Shown here in pieces: positions 26,115 to 33,899 of a stretch of 35,894 nucleotides of DNA. The stretch's first letter is position 1; each line of letters opens with the position of its first letter. A program made the position numbers and the translations under genes. Source of the DNA: Deltaproteobacteria bacterium (GTDB lineage Bacteria > Desulfobacterota > Binatia > UBA1149 > CAITLU01); the NCBI GenBank assembly GCA_016218925.1, contig JACRCR010000040.1, positions 1 to 35,894 on the forward strand, given 5' to 3'. The notes under the pieces were generated by a model. The model saw only the letters and a list, made by a program, of their open reading frames with translations, was not told the DNA's origin and did not search any database.

Positions 26115-26419
26115 CGACGTTCCCCCATCGAGTGAATGTGACGCGCGCAGAGGTACGCCCCCAGAAGGAGATCCGTCAAACAATCAAGCGACAAACCTGT
26201 GAGGCCGATCACTCGGTCCAAATAAGGCGCCAGCAGCGCTCGCGGTCGCCGGTCGCGAGAAAGTCACGGCTGCATCGCGAGATGGCACGCGACAGCGCAT
26301 CAGCAGCGTCGCAAGTGAGCGGATTCTCAGCTTGGGCGCCGGTGAGCCCTCGCCGGCCGCAGGAACGGCACCCGACACCCGTCGCGCACGCACGACTGCC
26401 GTGATAGCTGCGCGAACGC
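26115..26419. other. 305-bp gene-free divergent region
   Basis: It lies between the muramidase operon (minus) and the persulfide dioxygenase gene (plus). Short reading frames on both strands lack ribosome binding sites and look like chance frames. It holds a small hairpin (CTCGCG 26239-26244 with CGCGAG 26254-26259) and a locally AT-richer stretch around 26175-26225. It should hold the promoters for both units, but I could not pick out a convincing sigma-70 pair. Confidence 0.5.
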
Positions 26420-27466
26420 ATGCTGCTGCGTCAGTTGTTCGATCCCGCCTCCTCCACCTACACCTACCTGCTAGGTGACGGGACCACTCGTTGCGCGCTG
26501 CTGATCGATACCGTGTTCGAGCAGTTCGAACGCGACCGGGCGTTGCTCCATGAACTCGACCTGACCTTGACGCACACTCTCGAAACCCACGTGCACGCAG
26601 ACCACGTCACGGCTGCGTGGCGGTTTGAGCAGACACTGGGTTCGAAGATCGTGCTGTCCGCGCGCAGCGGAGCCAGCGGCGGCGACCTCTACGTCGATGA
26701 CGGCGACGTGATCGAGGCCGGCGCGGCCACACTGACCGTTCGCGCCACGCCGGGGCATACCAACGGCTGTCTCACCTACGTCACCAAGAATCGGTCGATC
26801 GCGTTCACCGGCGACGCGCTGCTGATCCGCAGCGCCGGCCGCACGGATTTCCAGCAAGGTGACGCGAGCGCTCTGTACCGTTCGATCCGCGAGAAGATTT
26901 TCACGCTTCCCGACGACTGCCTGCTCTATCCGGCCCACGATTACGCCGGTCGCACGCTCACCACCGTCGGCGAAGAAAAGCGCTGGAACCCTCGCATAGG
27001 TGGCGACGCGAGCGAGAGCGATTTCACCGGCTACATGAGCAACCTCGGCTTGCCTCATCCCAAGCAGATCGACGTTGCGGTGCCGGCCAACCTGGTGTGC
27101 GGCAGACCGGCGGCGGGCGCGGCCCGCGACGAGCCGGCCTGGGGACCCGTAGTCCACACCTTCGCCGGAGGGCTCGAAGTAGATCCCGTGTGGGTGGCCG
27201 AACACCGCGGCGCGGTCACCATCCTCGACGTGCGCGACGGCGCAGAACTGACCGGAGATCTCGGTCGCATCGAGGACAGCCTGCACATCCCGCTCGGCGA
27301 ATTGAGGACGCGAGTTGGCGAGGTGCCGCGCGACAAGCCCGTCGTCTGCGTTTGTCGCTCCGGACGACGCTCCGCGCAGGCGTGCGCCATCCTGGCGACG
27401 GCCGGCGTCGGCGACGTCGCCAATTCAGCGGGCGGCATGATCCGCTGGCGTGCGTTGCGCCTGTGA
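26420..27466 (+). CDS. Persulfide dioxygenase-rhodanese fusion (ETHE1-like MBL fold plus sulfurtransferase)
   Basis: 348 residues. The N-terminal metallo-beta-lactamase fold has THVHADH (His57, His59, Asp61, His62), PGHTNG (His113), TGDALLIRSAGRTDFQ (Asp132) and YPAHDY (His173). The SAGRTDFQ-GD stretch is typical of ETHE1-type persulfide dioxygenases, which oxidise glutathione persulfide to sulfite with a mononuclear iron. The C-terminal rhodanese domain (about 250-348) has the active loop VVCVCRSGRRSAQA with Cys312. Fusions of this kind are known and couple persulfide oxidation to sulfur transfer. It overlaps the TauE/SafE gene by 4 bp (GTGA). No strong Shine-Dalgarno precedes the ATG. Confidence 0.9.
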   Translation: MLLRQLFDPASSTYTYLLGDGTTRCALLIDTVFEQFERDRALLHELDLTLTHTLETHVHADHVTAAWRFEQTLGSKIVLSARSGASGGDLYVDDGDVIEAGAATLTVRATPGHTNGCLTYVTKNRSIAFTGDALLIRSAGRTDFQQGDASALYRSIREKIFTLPDDCLLYPAHDYAGRTLTTVGEEKRWNPRIGGDASESDFTGYMSNLGLPHPKQIDVAVPANLVCGRPAAGAARDEPAWGPVVHTFAGGLEVDPVWVAEHRGAVTILDVRDGAELTGDLGRIEDSLHIPLGELRTRVGEVPRDKPVVCVCRSGRRSAQACAILATAGVGDVANSAGGMIRWRALRL

Positions 27467-28272
27467 TCCGCGCGATCGCCGCATCGCCGCTCGGCTTTCT
27501 GGTCGGACTGTCGCTCGGCGCGCTTGGCAGCGGCGGCTCCATCCTTGCGGTCCCGGCGCTGGTGTACGCCGCCGGCCAGACGCCACAGCAGGCCACTGCA
27601 ACGAGCCTGCTTCTGGTCGGCGTCGCTGCGCTGTCGGGACTCCCTGCGCATCTGCGCGCCGGACGCGTCAAAGTCGCGCACGGCATCGCTTTCGGTGCCA
27701 CCGGAATCGGTGGCTCGCTGGCCGGCACCGCAGCAAACCGCAGGCTCGACCCCGACATGCTGCTGCTGGCGTTCTCGGGACTGATCATGATCGCGGCCTG
27801 GCGGATGCTGACCGCGTGTCCCACCTGCACGCGCAGTGGCGAGCAGATCGCTCTCGAAGAAATTTCAGCAGCGCGCCCGCGTGCTTCCATCGATCTCGGC
27901 CGCGGGCTGATGGTGATCGCGACCGGCACTGCGGTCGGGTTTCTTACGGGCCTGTTCGGCGTCGGAGGCGGCTTCGTCATCGTGCCGGCGCTTACGTTGA
28001 CCCTGGGCTTAGCGATGCCGCAGGCGATCGGGACGTCGCTGCTGGTGGTGGCGATCAACAGCGCGATGGCGCTGGCGGCGCGGCTCGGCACGGCGGCGCC
28101 GATCGACTGGATCGTAGCCGGAGTTTTCACGGTCGCGGCCGTGGCCGGAGTCCTGGCCGGCGGCCGCATTGCCGATCGCATCGACGCCCGACGCAGCCTG
28201 AGGGCCTTCGCTGCGGGCCTCGTGCTGCTGGCGCTGATGACCGCCGCTGGCGCGATCGCCGCCATGATCTGA
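27463..28272 (+). CDS. TauE/SafE-family sulfite/sulfur-compound exporter
   Basis: 269 residues from the GTG at 27463, which overlaps the dioxygenase stop. About eight hydrophobic segments are arranged as two similar halves, each opening with a Gly-rich loop: LGALGSGGSILAVPALVY and GLFGVGGGFVIVPALTLTL. This internal duplication is the hallmark of the TauE/SafE family. A cytosolic loop (CPTCTRSGEQIALEEISAA) separates the halves. By context it probably exports the sulfite or thiosulfate produced by the dioxygenase-rhodanese protein, a known pairing. The frame is open further upstream to 27097, but that part overlaps the dioxygenase and is Arg-rich. Confidence 0.88.
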   Translation: MIRAIAASPLGFLVGLSLGALGSGGSILAVPALVYAAGQTPQQATATSLLLVGVAALSGLPAHLRAGRVKVAHGIAFGATGIGGSLAGTAANRRLDPDMLLLAFSGLIMIAAWRMLTACPTCTRSGEQIALEEISAARPRASIDLGRGLMVIATGTAVGFLTGLFGVGGGFVIVPALTLTLGLAMPQAIGTSLLVVAINSAMALAARLGTAAPIDWIVAGVFTVAAVAGVLAGGRIADRIDARRSLRAFAAGLVLLALMTAAGAIAAMI

Positions 28273-28329
28273 ACGCAGGGCTTTGCCCGCGGGTTGGCGC
28301 GGACGCGCTCGAAGGAGTATGAAGCGGCC

Positions 28330-28773
28330 ATGGCACTGCGCAGGAACTTCTTCGTCGAGCTATTCTGGAAGCTGCACCCGGGCCTTTACTCGCTGACCGG
28401 TGGCCGCATCGGCGGCAAAATCATGGGTATGCCGGTGCTGCTGCTCACCACAAAGGGACGCAAGAGCGGCCAGCCGCGTACGGTGGCGCTCACCTACCTG
28501 CCGAGCGGAGAGAGCTGCATCGTCATCGCCTCGTGCCTCGGCGAAGAAAAGCATCCCGCCTGGTACCGCAATCTCGAAGCCGAGCCACTCGTCGAGATCG
28601 AGGCTGGTGGCCGTAAGCGCAAGGTTCGCGCGCGCGTAGCCGACGGCGCCGAGCGAGAGACGCTGTGGCGCCAGATGGCCGATCGCCTGCCCGACTACGA
28701 CGAGTACGCAACGCGCACCACACGCCGCATCCCGGTAGTGGTGCTGGAGCCCGCCTCGGCGACTGCCCGCTGA
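28330..28773 (+). CDS. Ddn/F420-type nitroreductase family protein (DUF385)
   Basis: 147 residues. The split-barrel family is recognised by ALRRNFFVELFWKLHPGLY, then VLLLTTKGRKSGQPRTVALT (the cofactor-phosphate binding segment), and later EEKHPAWYRNLEAEPLVEIE. Members use deazaflavin F420 (or related cofactors) to reduce nitro-aromatics, quinones or other electrophiles. Whether this organism makes F420 cannot be read from the window. The frame is open from a TTG at 28294; I prefer the ATG at 28330, although its GGAG is about 14 nt away. An inverted repeat overlaps its stop codon. Confidence 0.85.
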   Translation: MALRRNFFVELFWKLHPGLYSLTGGRIGGKIMGMPVLLLTTKGRKSGQPRTVALTYLPSGESCIVIASCLGEEKHPAWYRNLEAEPLVEIEAGGRKRKVRARVADGAERETLWRQMADRLPDYDEYATRTTRRIPVVVLEPASATAR

Positions 28774-28800
28774 AAGCTTGCCCGGGCCGTCGGGCAGTCG
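28760..28800. terminator. 10-bp inverted repeat over the Ddn-like stop codon
   Basis: CGACTGCCCG (28760-28769) and CGGGCAGTCG (28791-28800) are perfect complements. An alternative shorter stem TGCCCG (28779-28784) with CGGGCA (28791-28796) competes for the same right arm. It lies between convergent genes and so could end transcription from both sides; no T-tract is present. Confidence 0.4.
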
Positions 28801-28846
28801 CATTGCGCGTCGCGGCGAAGATCCCGCGCGCCGCCGACCTGCGCAT

Positions 28847-29266
28847 TCACAGTCGGTCGTATCCGCGCTTCTCCGGCCACGTGTAGGGAATCTCCGGCGC
28901 GCCCAGACGCGCCGATCGCTCGAATCTGGAATCGTCTATTTCAAGCGTCTTGGCCTCGATCGCTGCCTGCGCGCTGCGCACCGAGACATCCAACGACGTG
29001 ATCGCGCCCATCGACGTGACGAAGGTCCCGCCCAGCGCGACGCTGGCGCGCACGTTGGCATCGGCGCGGACCAGCTTACCGTAGAGCGTGCTGTCGAGCG
29101 GGTTCCCATCGCGCAGAATGCCGGCGCCGTCGTGGCGAATTTCCTGCGCGATGAAGAACAACACTCCCGGAATCGGACGGAGCAAATTCCAGACGCCGAC
29201 TCCGCGGGTGTACATGCGCACGAAGCGCAGCTTGTTGCGCAGACGCCGCAAGAACTGGAGCGCCAC
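28847..29266 (-). CDS. Unknown protein, possibly a 5'-truncated gene remnant
   Basis: Up to 139 residues from a GTG at 29266, or 122 from an ATG at 29215. I do not recognise it. The reading frame has coding-like composition, with a hydrophobic segment WNLLRPIPGVLFFIAQEI and a well-mixed C-terminus (GAPEIPYTWPEKRGYDRL) containing no low-complexity noise. Its start overlaps by about 24 bp the remnant of a LysR gene on the opposite strand. That overlap suggests its own 5' part may have been lost at the same junction. It converges with the Ddn-like gene. Confidence 0.5.
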   Translation of the reverse strand: MALQFLRRLRNKLRFVRMYTRGVGVWNLLRPIPGVLFFIAQEIRHDGAGILRDGNPLDSTLYGKLVRADANVRASVALGGTFVTSMGAITSLDVSVRSAQAAIEAKTLEIDDSRFERSARLGAPEIPYTWPEKRGYDRL

Positions 29267-29590
29267 GATCTGCTGGCCTGGGCCTCACCCGATGGCGACG
29301 CGACCCAATGGCCCACACGCCACGGCACGAGCCTGCGGGTAGTGCCGGTAATGATCAGCACCGACATCCACATGCTGCGCCAGTGCGCAGCGGCAGGAAT
29401 GGGCATCGCCTTCGTGCCGGACGCGGGGTTTGCCGAGTCGGAAGGGTCTGTCGATCGCCTCGTGCCGGTGCTCGCCGATGAGATCGGGCGCGAACGGCCG
29501 CTGCGCGTGGTTGTTCCTGCGGCGTTGTCGGAGATCCCGCGGATTCGCGTCGTGCTGAGCGAGATCCGAAAGTTCCTCGGCCAAGAGTAA
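29243..29590 (+). pseudogene. Truncated LysR-family regulator (C-terminal effector-domain fragment)
   Basis: About 115 codons in frame to the TAA at 29588. The sequence TPQELERHDLLAWASPDG resembles the start of the second lobe of a LysR substrate-binding domain. It continues MLRQCAAAGMGIAFVPDAG and VLADEIGRERPLRVVVPA, and ends SEIPRIRVVLSEIRKFL, the usual C-terminal helix. The N-terminal helix-turn-helix and first lobe (about 190 residues) are absent; upstream is the unrelated opposite-strand ORF. No start codon with a ribosome binding site is seen at the junction, so I call it a pseudogene. Confidence 0.7.
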
Positions 29591-29657
29591 GAACGTACCG
29601 CGTCCAGGCGCCGCGCCGCGCGATGGCGCCGCACGCGTCATCGGCGAGGCACCATCT

Positions 29658-30503
29658 TCAGGTCGCCTCGACCAGCCCGGCCAGCGACTCACTCACGCTC
29701 GTCCTGCCGCGCAGCGCGACCAGCGCGCCGGCGATCAGACCGCGATCCTGCAACCGGCGCGCCTTGCCGATCCCGTTGGCCAGCGCGGCCTCGACCTGCC
29801 GGTCGCTGAGCGCTCCCACGCGCGTCGTGACCAGCAGATCCGGGATATCGGTATCCGCGTCGAGTTCGCGCGCCGGCCGTCGCACGACCGGCGCGCCTTC
29901 GGTGTCGACGGCGTTGCCGATCAAGGTCGCCGCGACGTCGGCAAGCGACGCGCTGGCGGCCGCAGCGACCGCCGCCGAGGCGATTCCGAGCGTAAAGCTC
30001 CTGCCTCCGAAGCCGCTGGTCGCGACTCCGCCGATGTGGCAAGCCGCGTCGAGTTTCATGCGATGAGACATGCCGTCGCTCCCGGCGTTTGGACGGATGC
30101 CGATGGTAACCGCCGCCGCCGCTCTCATCCGCACCGCGATGTCTCCGCCGTTGTTCACCGTCACCAGCGTCACGGCCTCGTCGGCGAAGATCGCATCGGC
30201 GACCAGATCGGCCACGCTTCCGGCCACCGCGATCAGCGGAGTTACCGACGCATCCGCCGCTTGCCTGGCGGACGCGATCATCAAATTCACTACCTGCGGA
30301 TAGCGGCGATCGGTCTCAACTTCTTCGATGTTGCGCCGGATCACGTCGCTGAAACGCGCCAGTTGCTCTTGCATCAGAAACGCCGCGCGCACGCCGATCA
30401 TCGCCGAATCCGGGCTGACCGTGCCGTTCTTCACCGCCCGTATCGCGGCCATCATCGGGCCATACGCCGCGACGACGGTCCCATCGGCCAGCGTTTCAAT
30501 CAT
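29658..30503 (-). CDS. UPF0280 family protein (ApbE-related)
   Basis: 281 residues from the ATG at 30503. It matches the UPF0280 pattern: MIETLADGTVVAAYGPMMAA, RYPQVVNLMIASARQAA, SVADLVADAIFADEAVTLVT, TVNNGGDIAVRM, and GGVATSGFGGRSFTLGIASA. The family belongs to the ApbE superfamily (flavin transferases and thiamine-related ApbE), but its function has not been defined. Its start overlaps the end of the iron-sulfur protein gene by 8 bp, so the two are translated from one message and their products probably work together. The frame is open upstream to 30911, but that part overlaps the neighbour and is Arg/Ser noise. Confidence 0.85.
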   Translation of the reverse strand: MIETLADGTVVAAYGPMMAAIRAVKNGTVSPDSAMIGVRAAFLMQEQLARFSDVIRRNIEEVETDRRYPQVVNLMIASARQAADASVTPLIAVAGSVADLVADAIFADEAVTLVTVNNGGDIAVRMRAAAAVTIGIRPNAGSDGMSHRMKLDAACHIGGVATSGFGGRSFTLGIASAAVAAAASASLADVAATLIGNAVDTEGAPVVRRPARELDADTDIPDLLVTTRVGALSDRQVEAALANGIGKARRLQDRGLIAGALVALRGRTSVSESLAGLVEAT

Positions 30504-32070
30504 CGCGACGCTCGCCGGCGAGCCCGCGCACGTCCCTGATCTCGTCGACGCGCCCGCCGACCGCTTCGAAGTCGGCGCGGCGCGTCGTCCACTCGAGCGG
30601 AGCCACGACCGCCGGGATCGGCGTCCAGTAGAACGCGCCGGGTTTGACGGTCTCGACGTCGACCATGAAGCCGATGCCGCCGCCGGGGAATCGCAGCGTC
30701 GGCGCGCCGCCGCAGGTAAGCCGCAGCTTGGAGCGCTCGACCAGCTCCACGACCTTGCGCGGCGTGAACGGCGAGACGCCCCGGCGTGCCGCGCCTCCGG
30801 CACCGGCGACAAAGTAAGCGCTGACACGAGCCGGTTCGCAGTCGGCGTGAAAGCGATCGAGCACCGTCGCAACCGCGCGCGGTATGTCGATCGCTGTCCA
30901 GTTGCCATCACCGCGCCACCGGTAGAGCGCGCGCCGGCGCCCGTCGGCCTCGACGAACAGCAGCGTAAAGCCGGCCTTCATCCGCGTCGGGTCGACGGCC
31001 TCGATGATCTCGAGCGGATCCTTCGCGAAGGTCCCTCCCCAGCCGCCTACCGCGGTGGGCCGCGGTCCGACGCACCAGGTGTGAGGGCCGGCGAACTTGA
31101 GCTTCAGACCGCTCTTCTTGCGGTCGTCGAAGAGTCGTTGCGTTTGCTCGGCGGCCGGGCCGGCGTGGCCGAGATAGGAACGGTCGAACACCACGATCTC
31201 GTCGACGACGCCTGCGGCCATCGGCTCCTGCAGTCTGATGCTGAGTTCGAAGGCAGCGTCGCCGCCGCAGGCCCAGCGCCGTTTGTCGCAGACCTCGCCG
31301 TTGATCACCGGTTTCTCGCCGACCTGAAGCTCCAGCCTCGCGCCGCCCCGGACCTTCATCTTGACGGGCTGGCGATTGGCGATGTCGGCGACCAGCCTCG
31401 CGGCCATCCAGCCGTTCTTGCGTGACAGGTTGCTGGCACCGCCGATGTAGATCCACTTCGAGCCGTACTCTTCGACGCTGACCATCCCGACTTGCACGCC
31501 TTTGTAGATGATCGGAGCGCCTTCCTCGCCGATGTAGGGCTCGGCGTCGATCTTCACCTGGATGCCGCTGTACATGTAGTGGGACTCGGTCACGCAGGTC
31601 ACGACGTCGACGCCGTCGACGTTGCCTTGCACGACGTAGGGACAGCCGAATCCCATCCTGGTACCGGCACCGATTCCGCTGACGAGCGGATTGGCGATCG
31701 CCGCATCGTGTGCCTCGCCGCCGCTGGCGTAGCCGGCATCCTCTATCGACGTCAGCGCGACCGCGCGTACCACGCGACCGTCGCGGTTATCGTTCATCCG
31801 GCAGTCGCCGCTGCCACCCGGTGGAATCTGGCAGTAGGACGGACACACCGCGCATTCGGCGAAGCCGTGAGGCAACGCGGCGCCGGCCGGCTCGACTCTC
31901 TCGCTTACCAGCGCGTCGGTGGGGCAGATCTGCTGAGCTGGGCACGCCAGCGAGTTCACGCACAGTTCCCGCGACACCGCGGGCCGCTCCTGGCCGCGCG
32001 AGACCGCGCCGAGGCAGCAGGCCTCCACACACAGCCAGCACCCGTTGCACCTTTCCGGATCGACCAGCAT
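30496..32070 (-). CDS. Iron-sulfur protein resembling 6-hydroxynicotinate reductase
   Basis: 524 residues from the ATG at 32070, which has AAGGAGG 9 nt upstream. Three cysteine groups lie in the first 90 residues. A ferredoxin 4Fe-4S motif CNGCWLCVEACC (Cys8, 11, 14, 18) comes first. A second group has Cys37, 43 and 49 (ending ICP). The third is CAVCPSYCQIPPGGSGDC (Cys73, 76, 80, 90), a pattern like the C-x2-CP-x2-C-x-I-x2-G-x2-G-x-C block of AmmeMemoRadiSam/PFL-activase-type proteins. The long C-terminal part (VVTCVTESHYMYSGIQVKID, WIYIGGASNLSRK, AVGGWGGTFAKDPLEIIEA) resembles what is annotated as 6-hydroxynicotinate reductase in anaerobic and proteobacterial genomes; I recall this family only in outline. 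It is probably a reductase acting on a ring substrate. It is paired by overlap with UPF0280 and divergent from an AraC regulator. Confidence 0.55.
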   Translation of the reverse strand: MLVDPERCNGCWLCVEACCLGAVSRGQERPAVSRELCVNSLACPAQQICPTDALVSERVEPAGAALPHGFAECAVCPSYCQIPPGGSGDCRMNDNRDGRVVRAVALTSIEDAGYASGGEAHDAAIANPLVSGIGAGTRMGFGCPYVVQGNVDGVDVVTCVTESHYMYSGIQVKIDAEPYIGEEGAPIIYKGVQVGMVSVEEYGSKWIYIGGASNLSRKNGWMAARLVADIANRQPVKMKVRGGARLELQVGEKPVINGEVCDKRRWACGGDAAFELSIRLQEPMAAGVVDEIVVFDRSYLGHAGPAAEQTQRLFDDRKKSGLKLKFAGPHTWCVGPRPTAVGGWGGTFAKDPLEIIEAVDPTRMKAGFTLLFVEADGRRRALYRWRGDGNWTAIDIPRAVATVLDRFHADCEPARVSAYFVAGAGGAARRGVSPFTPRKVVELVERSKLRLTCGGAPTLRFPGGGIGFMVDVETVKPGAFYWTPIPAVVAPLEWTTRRADFEAVGGRVDEIRDVRGLAGERRDD

Positions 32071-32206
32071 CGCACGGCCCTCCTTGTCCGGGCGGCGGAG
32101 CGCTTCGCCGCGGCACCGCCCTGCACCTTTGATCTCGGTTCCGGCCGGTCGAGGAGCCAAATCGAAAGCCGCGACTTGACCCCCCCTTGCGATGATAGCG
32201 CCGAGG

Positions 32207-32255
32207 TCCGGCCGGCTACTGTGCGATCCGGCCAACGTCTTGTGATATCCGGCCA
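32207..32255. promoter_or_regulatory. Two 15-bp direct repeats at 21-bp spacing plus a third partial copy (AraC-type operator candidate)
   Basis: TGTGCGATCCGGCCA (32220-32234) and TGTGATATCCGGCCA (32241-32255) differ at two positions and are offset by exactly 21 bp, two helical turns. A third TCCGGCC core occurs at 32207-32213, 20 bp before the first. They lie between the iron-sulfur protein gene and the AraC-type gene, ending 11 bp before the TTG start of the latter. Direct repeats two turns apart are how AraC-family dimers often bind. Confidence 0.6.
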
Positions 32256-32265
32256 GGCGCTCTAG

Positions 32266-33288
32266 TTGTCTCGCGTGGCGAGGCAGATCGCATCGGTGGC
32301 CTACCCAGCCGAGCTATGCCGGCTGATGAGCGAAGAGGGCGTCGATCCGGGCAAAGTGCTGGTCGGATCGGGAGTGTCGATCGAAACGCTCGCCTCGCCT
32401 GATGCGCTGATCACCGAGCAGCAACTGTTGTGCATCTACGCCAACGCGCTGGGCCTGGCTCGCCGGCCGGGCCTCGGCCTGCGCTTCGGCGCCAGACTAC
32501 GCTTTACCCACCACGGCATTCTCGGACACGCGCTGCTGGCGTGCGCCAGCCTGCGGCAGATGCTGAGGATGGCCGAGCGTTACACCGTCGCCGTCGGCTC
32601 CCCGTTTCACTTCCGGCTGCGCGAGCAGGGGCACGTCGCCGTCCTGCGCGCCTGGGATGCCGCGCCAGTCGGCAAACTGCACGAAATGATGGTGGAGGAG
32701 ATCCTGGCCCTGTTTGCCGAAGAAATGCCGGGCTCGGGCCACGCGATCCTGCGGCCGCTCGAGATCCGCATCGACTACCCGGCACCCGCTCACCGGCGCA
32801 TGTACGAACGGTTGTTCTCGTGCCCGATCCTCTTCGACTGCGAGAGCGTCGAGTTCATGCTCGCGCCGAAGATGCTCGACGAACCGCTGCAACTGTCCAA
32901 CGCCGAGATCCGCCGCATGTGCCAGCAGCGCTGCGAAGTGATCCTGTCGCGTCTCGGACTTGCCGGCGGCATCGTCGACCGTGTACGCAGCGAATTGCTC
33001 GCACGGCGCAACCGCTTTCCCGACCTCGACGACGTCGCGCGCGAACTCCACGTCAGCACGCGCACGTTGCGGCGCAAGTTGCGCCTGGAGGGCGCGTCAT
33101 TCAGCGAGGTGCTCGGCGACGTGCGCAAGAGCCTGGCGCTCGATTACCTGGAGCGATCTAACCTGAGCATGGACGAGATCGCGCTTCTGCTCGGCTACGA
33201 CAACGCCGCCAATTTTAGTTGCGCGTTCCGGCGCTGGCTGGGCCAGCCGCCCGGGCGCTATCGCAAGACGCACTCGGGCGTGGGCTGA
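32266..33288 (+). CDS. AraC-family transcriptional regulator
   Basis: 340 residues from the TTG at 32266 (alternative GTG at 32275, three codons in). The N-terminal two thirds, about residues 10-200, have the arabinose-binding-like AraC N-domain pattern (VAYPAELCRLMSEEGVDP, FRLREQGHVAVLRAWD). The C-terminal AraC double helix-turn-helix (about 240-330) includes FPDLDDVARELHVSTRTLRR and ends IALLLGYDNAANFSCAFRRW with the family's PGRYRK. It is divergent from the UPF0280/iron-sulfur pair across 195 bp holding the repeats, so it probably controls that pair and itself. The effector is unknown; a pathway substrate is a reasonable guess. Confidence 0.9.
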   Translation: MSRVARQIASVAYPAELCRLMSEEGVDPGKVLVGSGVSIETLASPDALITEQQLLCIYANALGLARRPGLGLRFGARLRFTHHGILGHALLACASLRQMLRMAERYTVAVGSPFHFRLREQGHVAVLRAWDAAPVGKLHEMMVEEILALFAEEMPGSGHAILRPLEIRIDYPAPAHRRMYERLFSCPILFDCESVEFMLAPKMLDEPLQLSNAEIRRMCQQRCEVILSRLGLAGGIVDRVRSELLARRNRFPDLDDVARELHVSTRTLRRKLRLEGASFSEVLGDVRKSLALDYLERSNLSMDEIALLLGYDNAANFSCAFRRWLGQPPGRYRKTHSGVG

Positions 33289-33338
33289 TGGCAACAGTCA
33301 GACGCCGCAGGAGCGCGGCGGCACGGGGGAGCTGTCCG

Positions 33339-33899
33339 TCACGCGTCGCGCGAACGCGGCGGCCAGCGGAACTGGAAGGTGTAGGTGCGCGTGGTCTTGC
33401 CATCACCGTCGACCTTCTCCTGCGGATGAGCGGCGTCGGCGGCCGCGCGCCGAAACGCCGCCATGAAGTCCTCTTCATCCGTAGCCCCGGAAGAACGTGA
33501 CGAGTCGTAACCCTGGCCGCGCCGGAGTTGCTCGCGCAGCCGTGCGGTTTCCTCTTCCATCGCGCGCGCACGCTCGGCCAGCCCACGCCCGCTCAGCCAC
33601 TCTCGCAGCGGACGCGCCTGCGACGCACTGAGGTCGCGGAACAGCAGCAACCCGATCAGCAGAACTCCAAACGCGCCGTACCAGTAATTGAAGTTCTGCG
33701 TGTACCAGCCCAGCACCAGTAGCAGCAGGGCCGCAGCCCACAGCGCTCGGTAGAAGCCGAGCAGGACGATGTTGATGCCGAGCCGCAGCCGGTCGAGGCC
33801 TTCGTCCAGACTCCGCGATCTGTTCACGACGGTCGCGACGATCGCAGCCGCGATCACAGCCGCAGCAGCGATGGCGACGGCAACATAGGTATGATCCAT
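33339..33899 (-). CDS. Small membrane protein of unknown function
   Basis: 186 residues from the ATG at 33899, with GGGAGG about 11 nt upstream. Hydrophobic segments lie at about 4-26, 41-64 and 70-88. A charged cytosolic region follows (SASQARPLREWLSGRGLAER, then EEETARLREQLRRG), coiled-coil-like around residues 95-130, and the C-terminus is basic. I do not recognise a family. The frame is open to 34184, but the extra N-terminus is Arg/Ser-rich and lacks a ribosome binding site. It stands alone, divergent from the sulfotransferase and convergent with the AraC gene. Confidence 0.65.
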   Translation of the reverse strand: MDHTYVAVAIAAAAVIAAAIVATVVNRSRSLDEGLDRLRLGINIVLLGFYRALWAAALLLLVLGWYTQNFNYWYGAFGVLLIGLLLFRDLSASQARPLREWLSGRGLAERARAMEEETARLREQLRRGQGYDSSRSSGATDEEDFMAAFRRAAADAAHPQEKVDGDGKTTRTYTFQFRWPPRSRDA

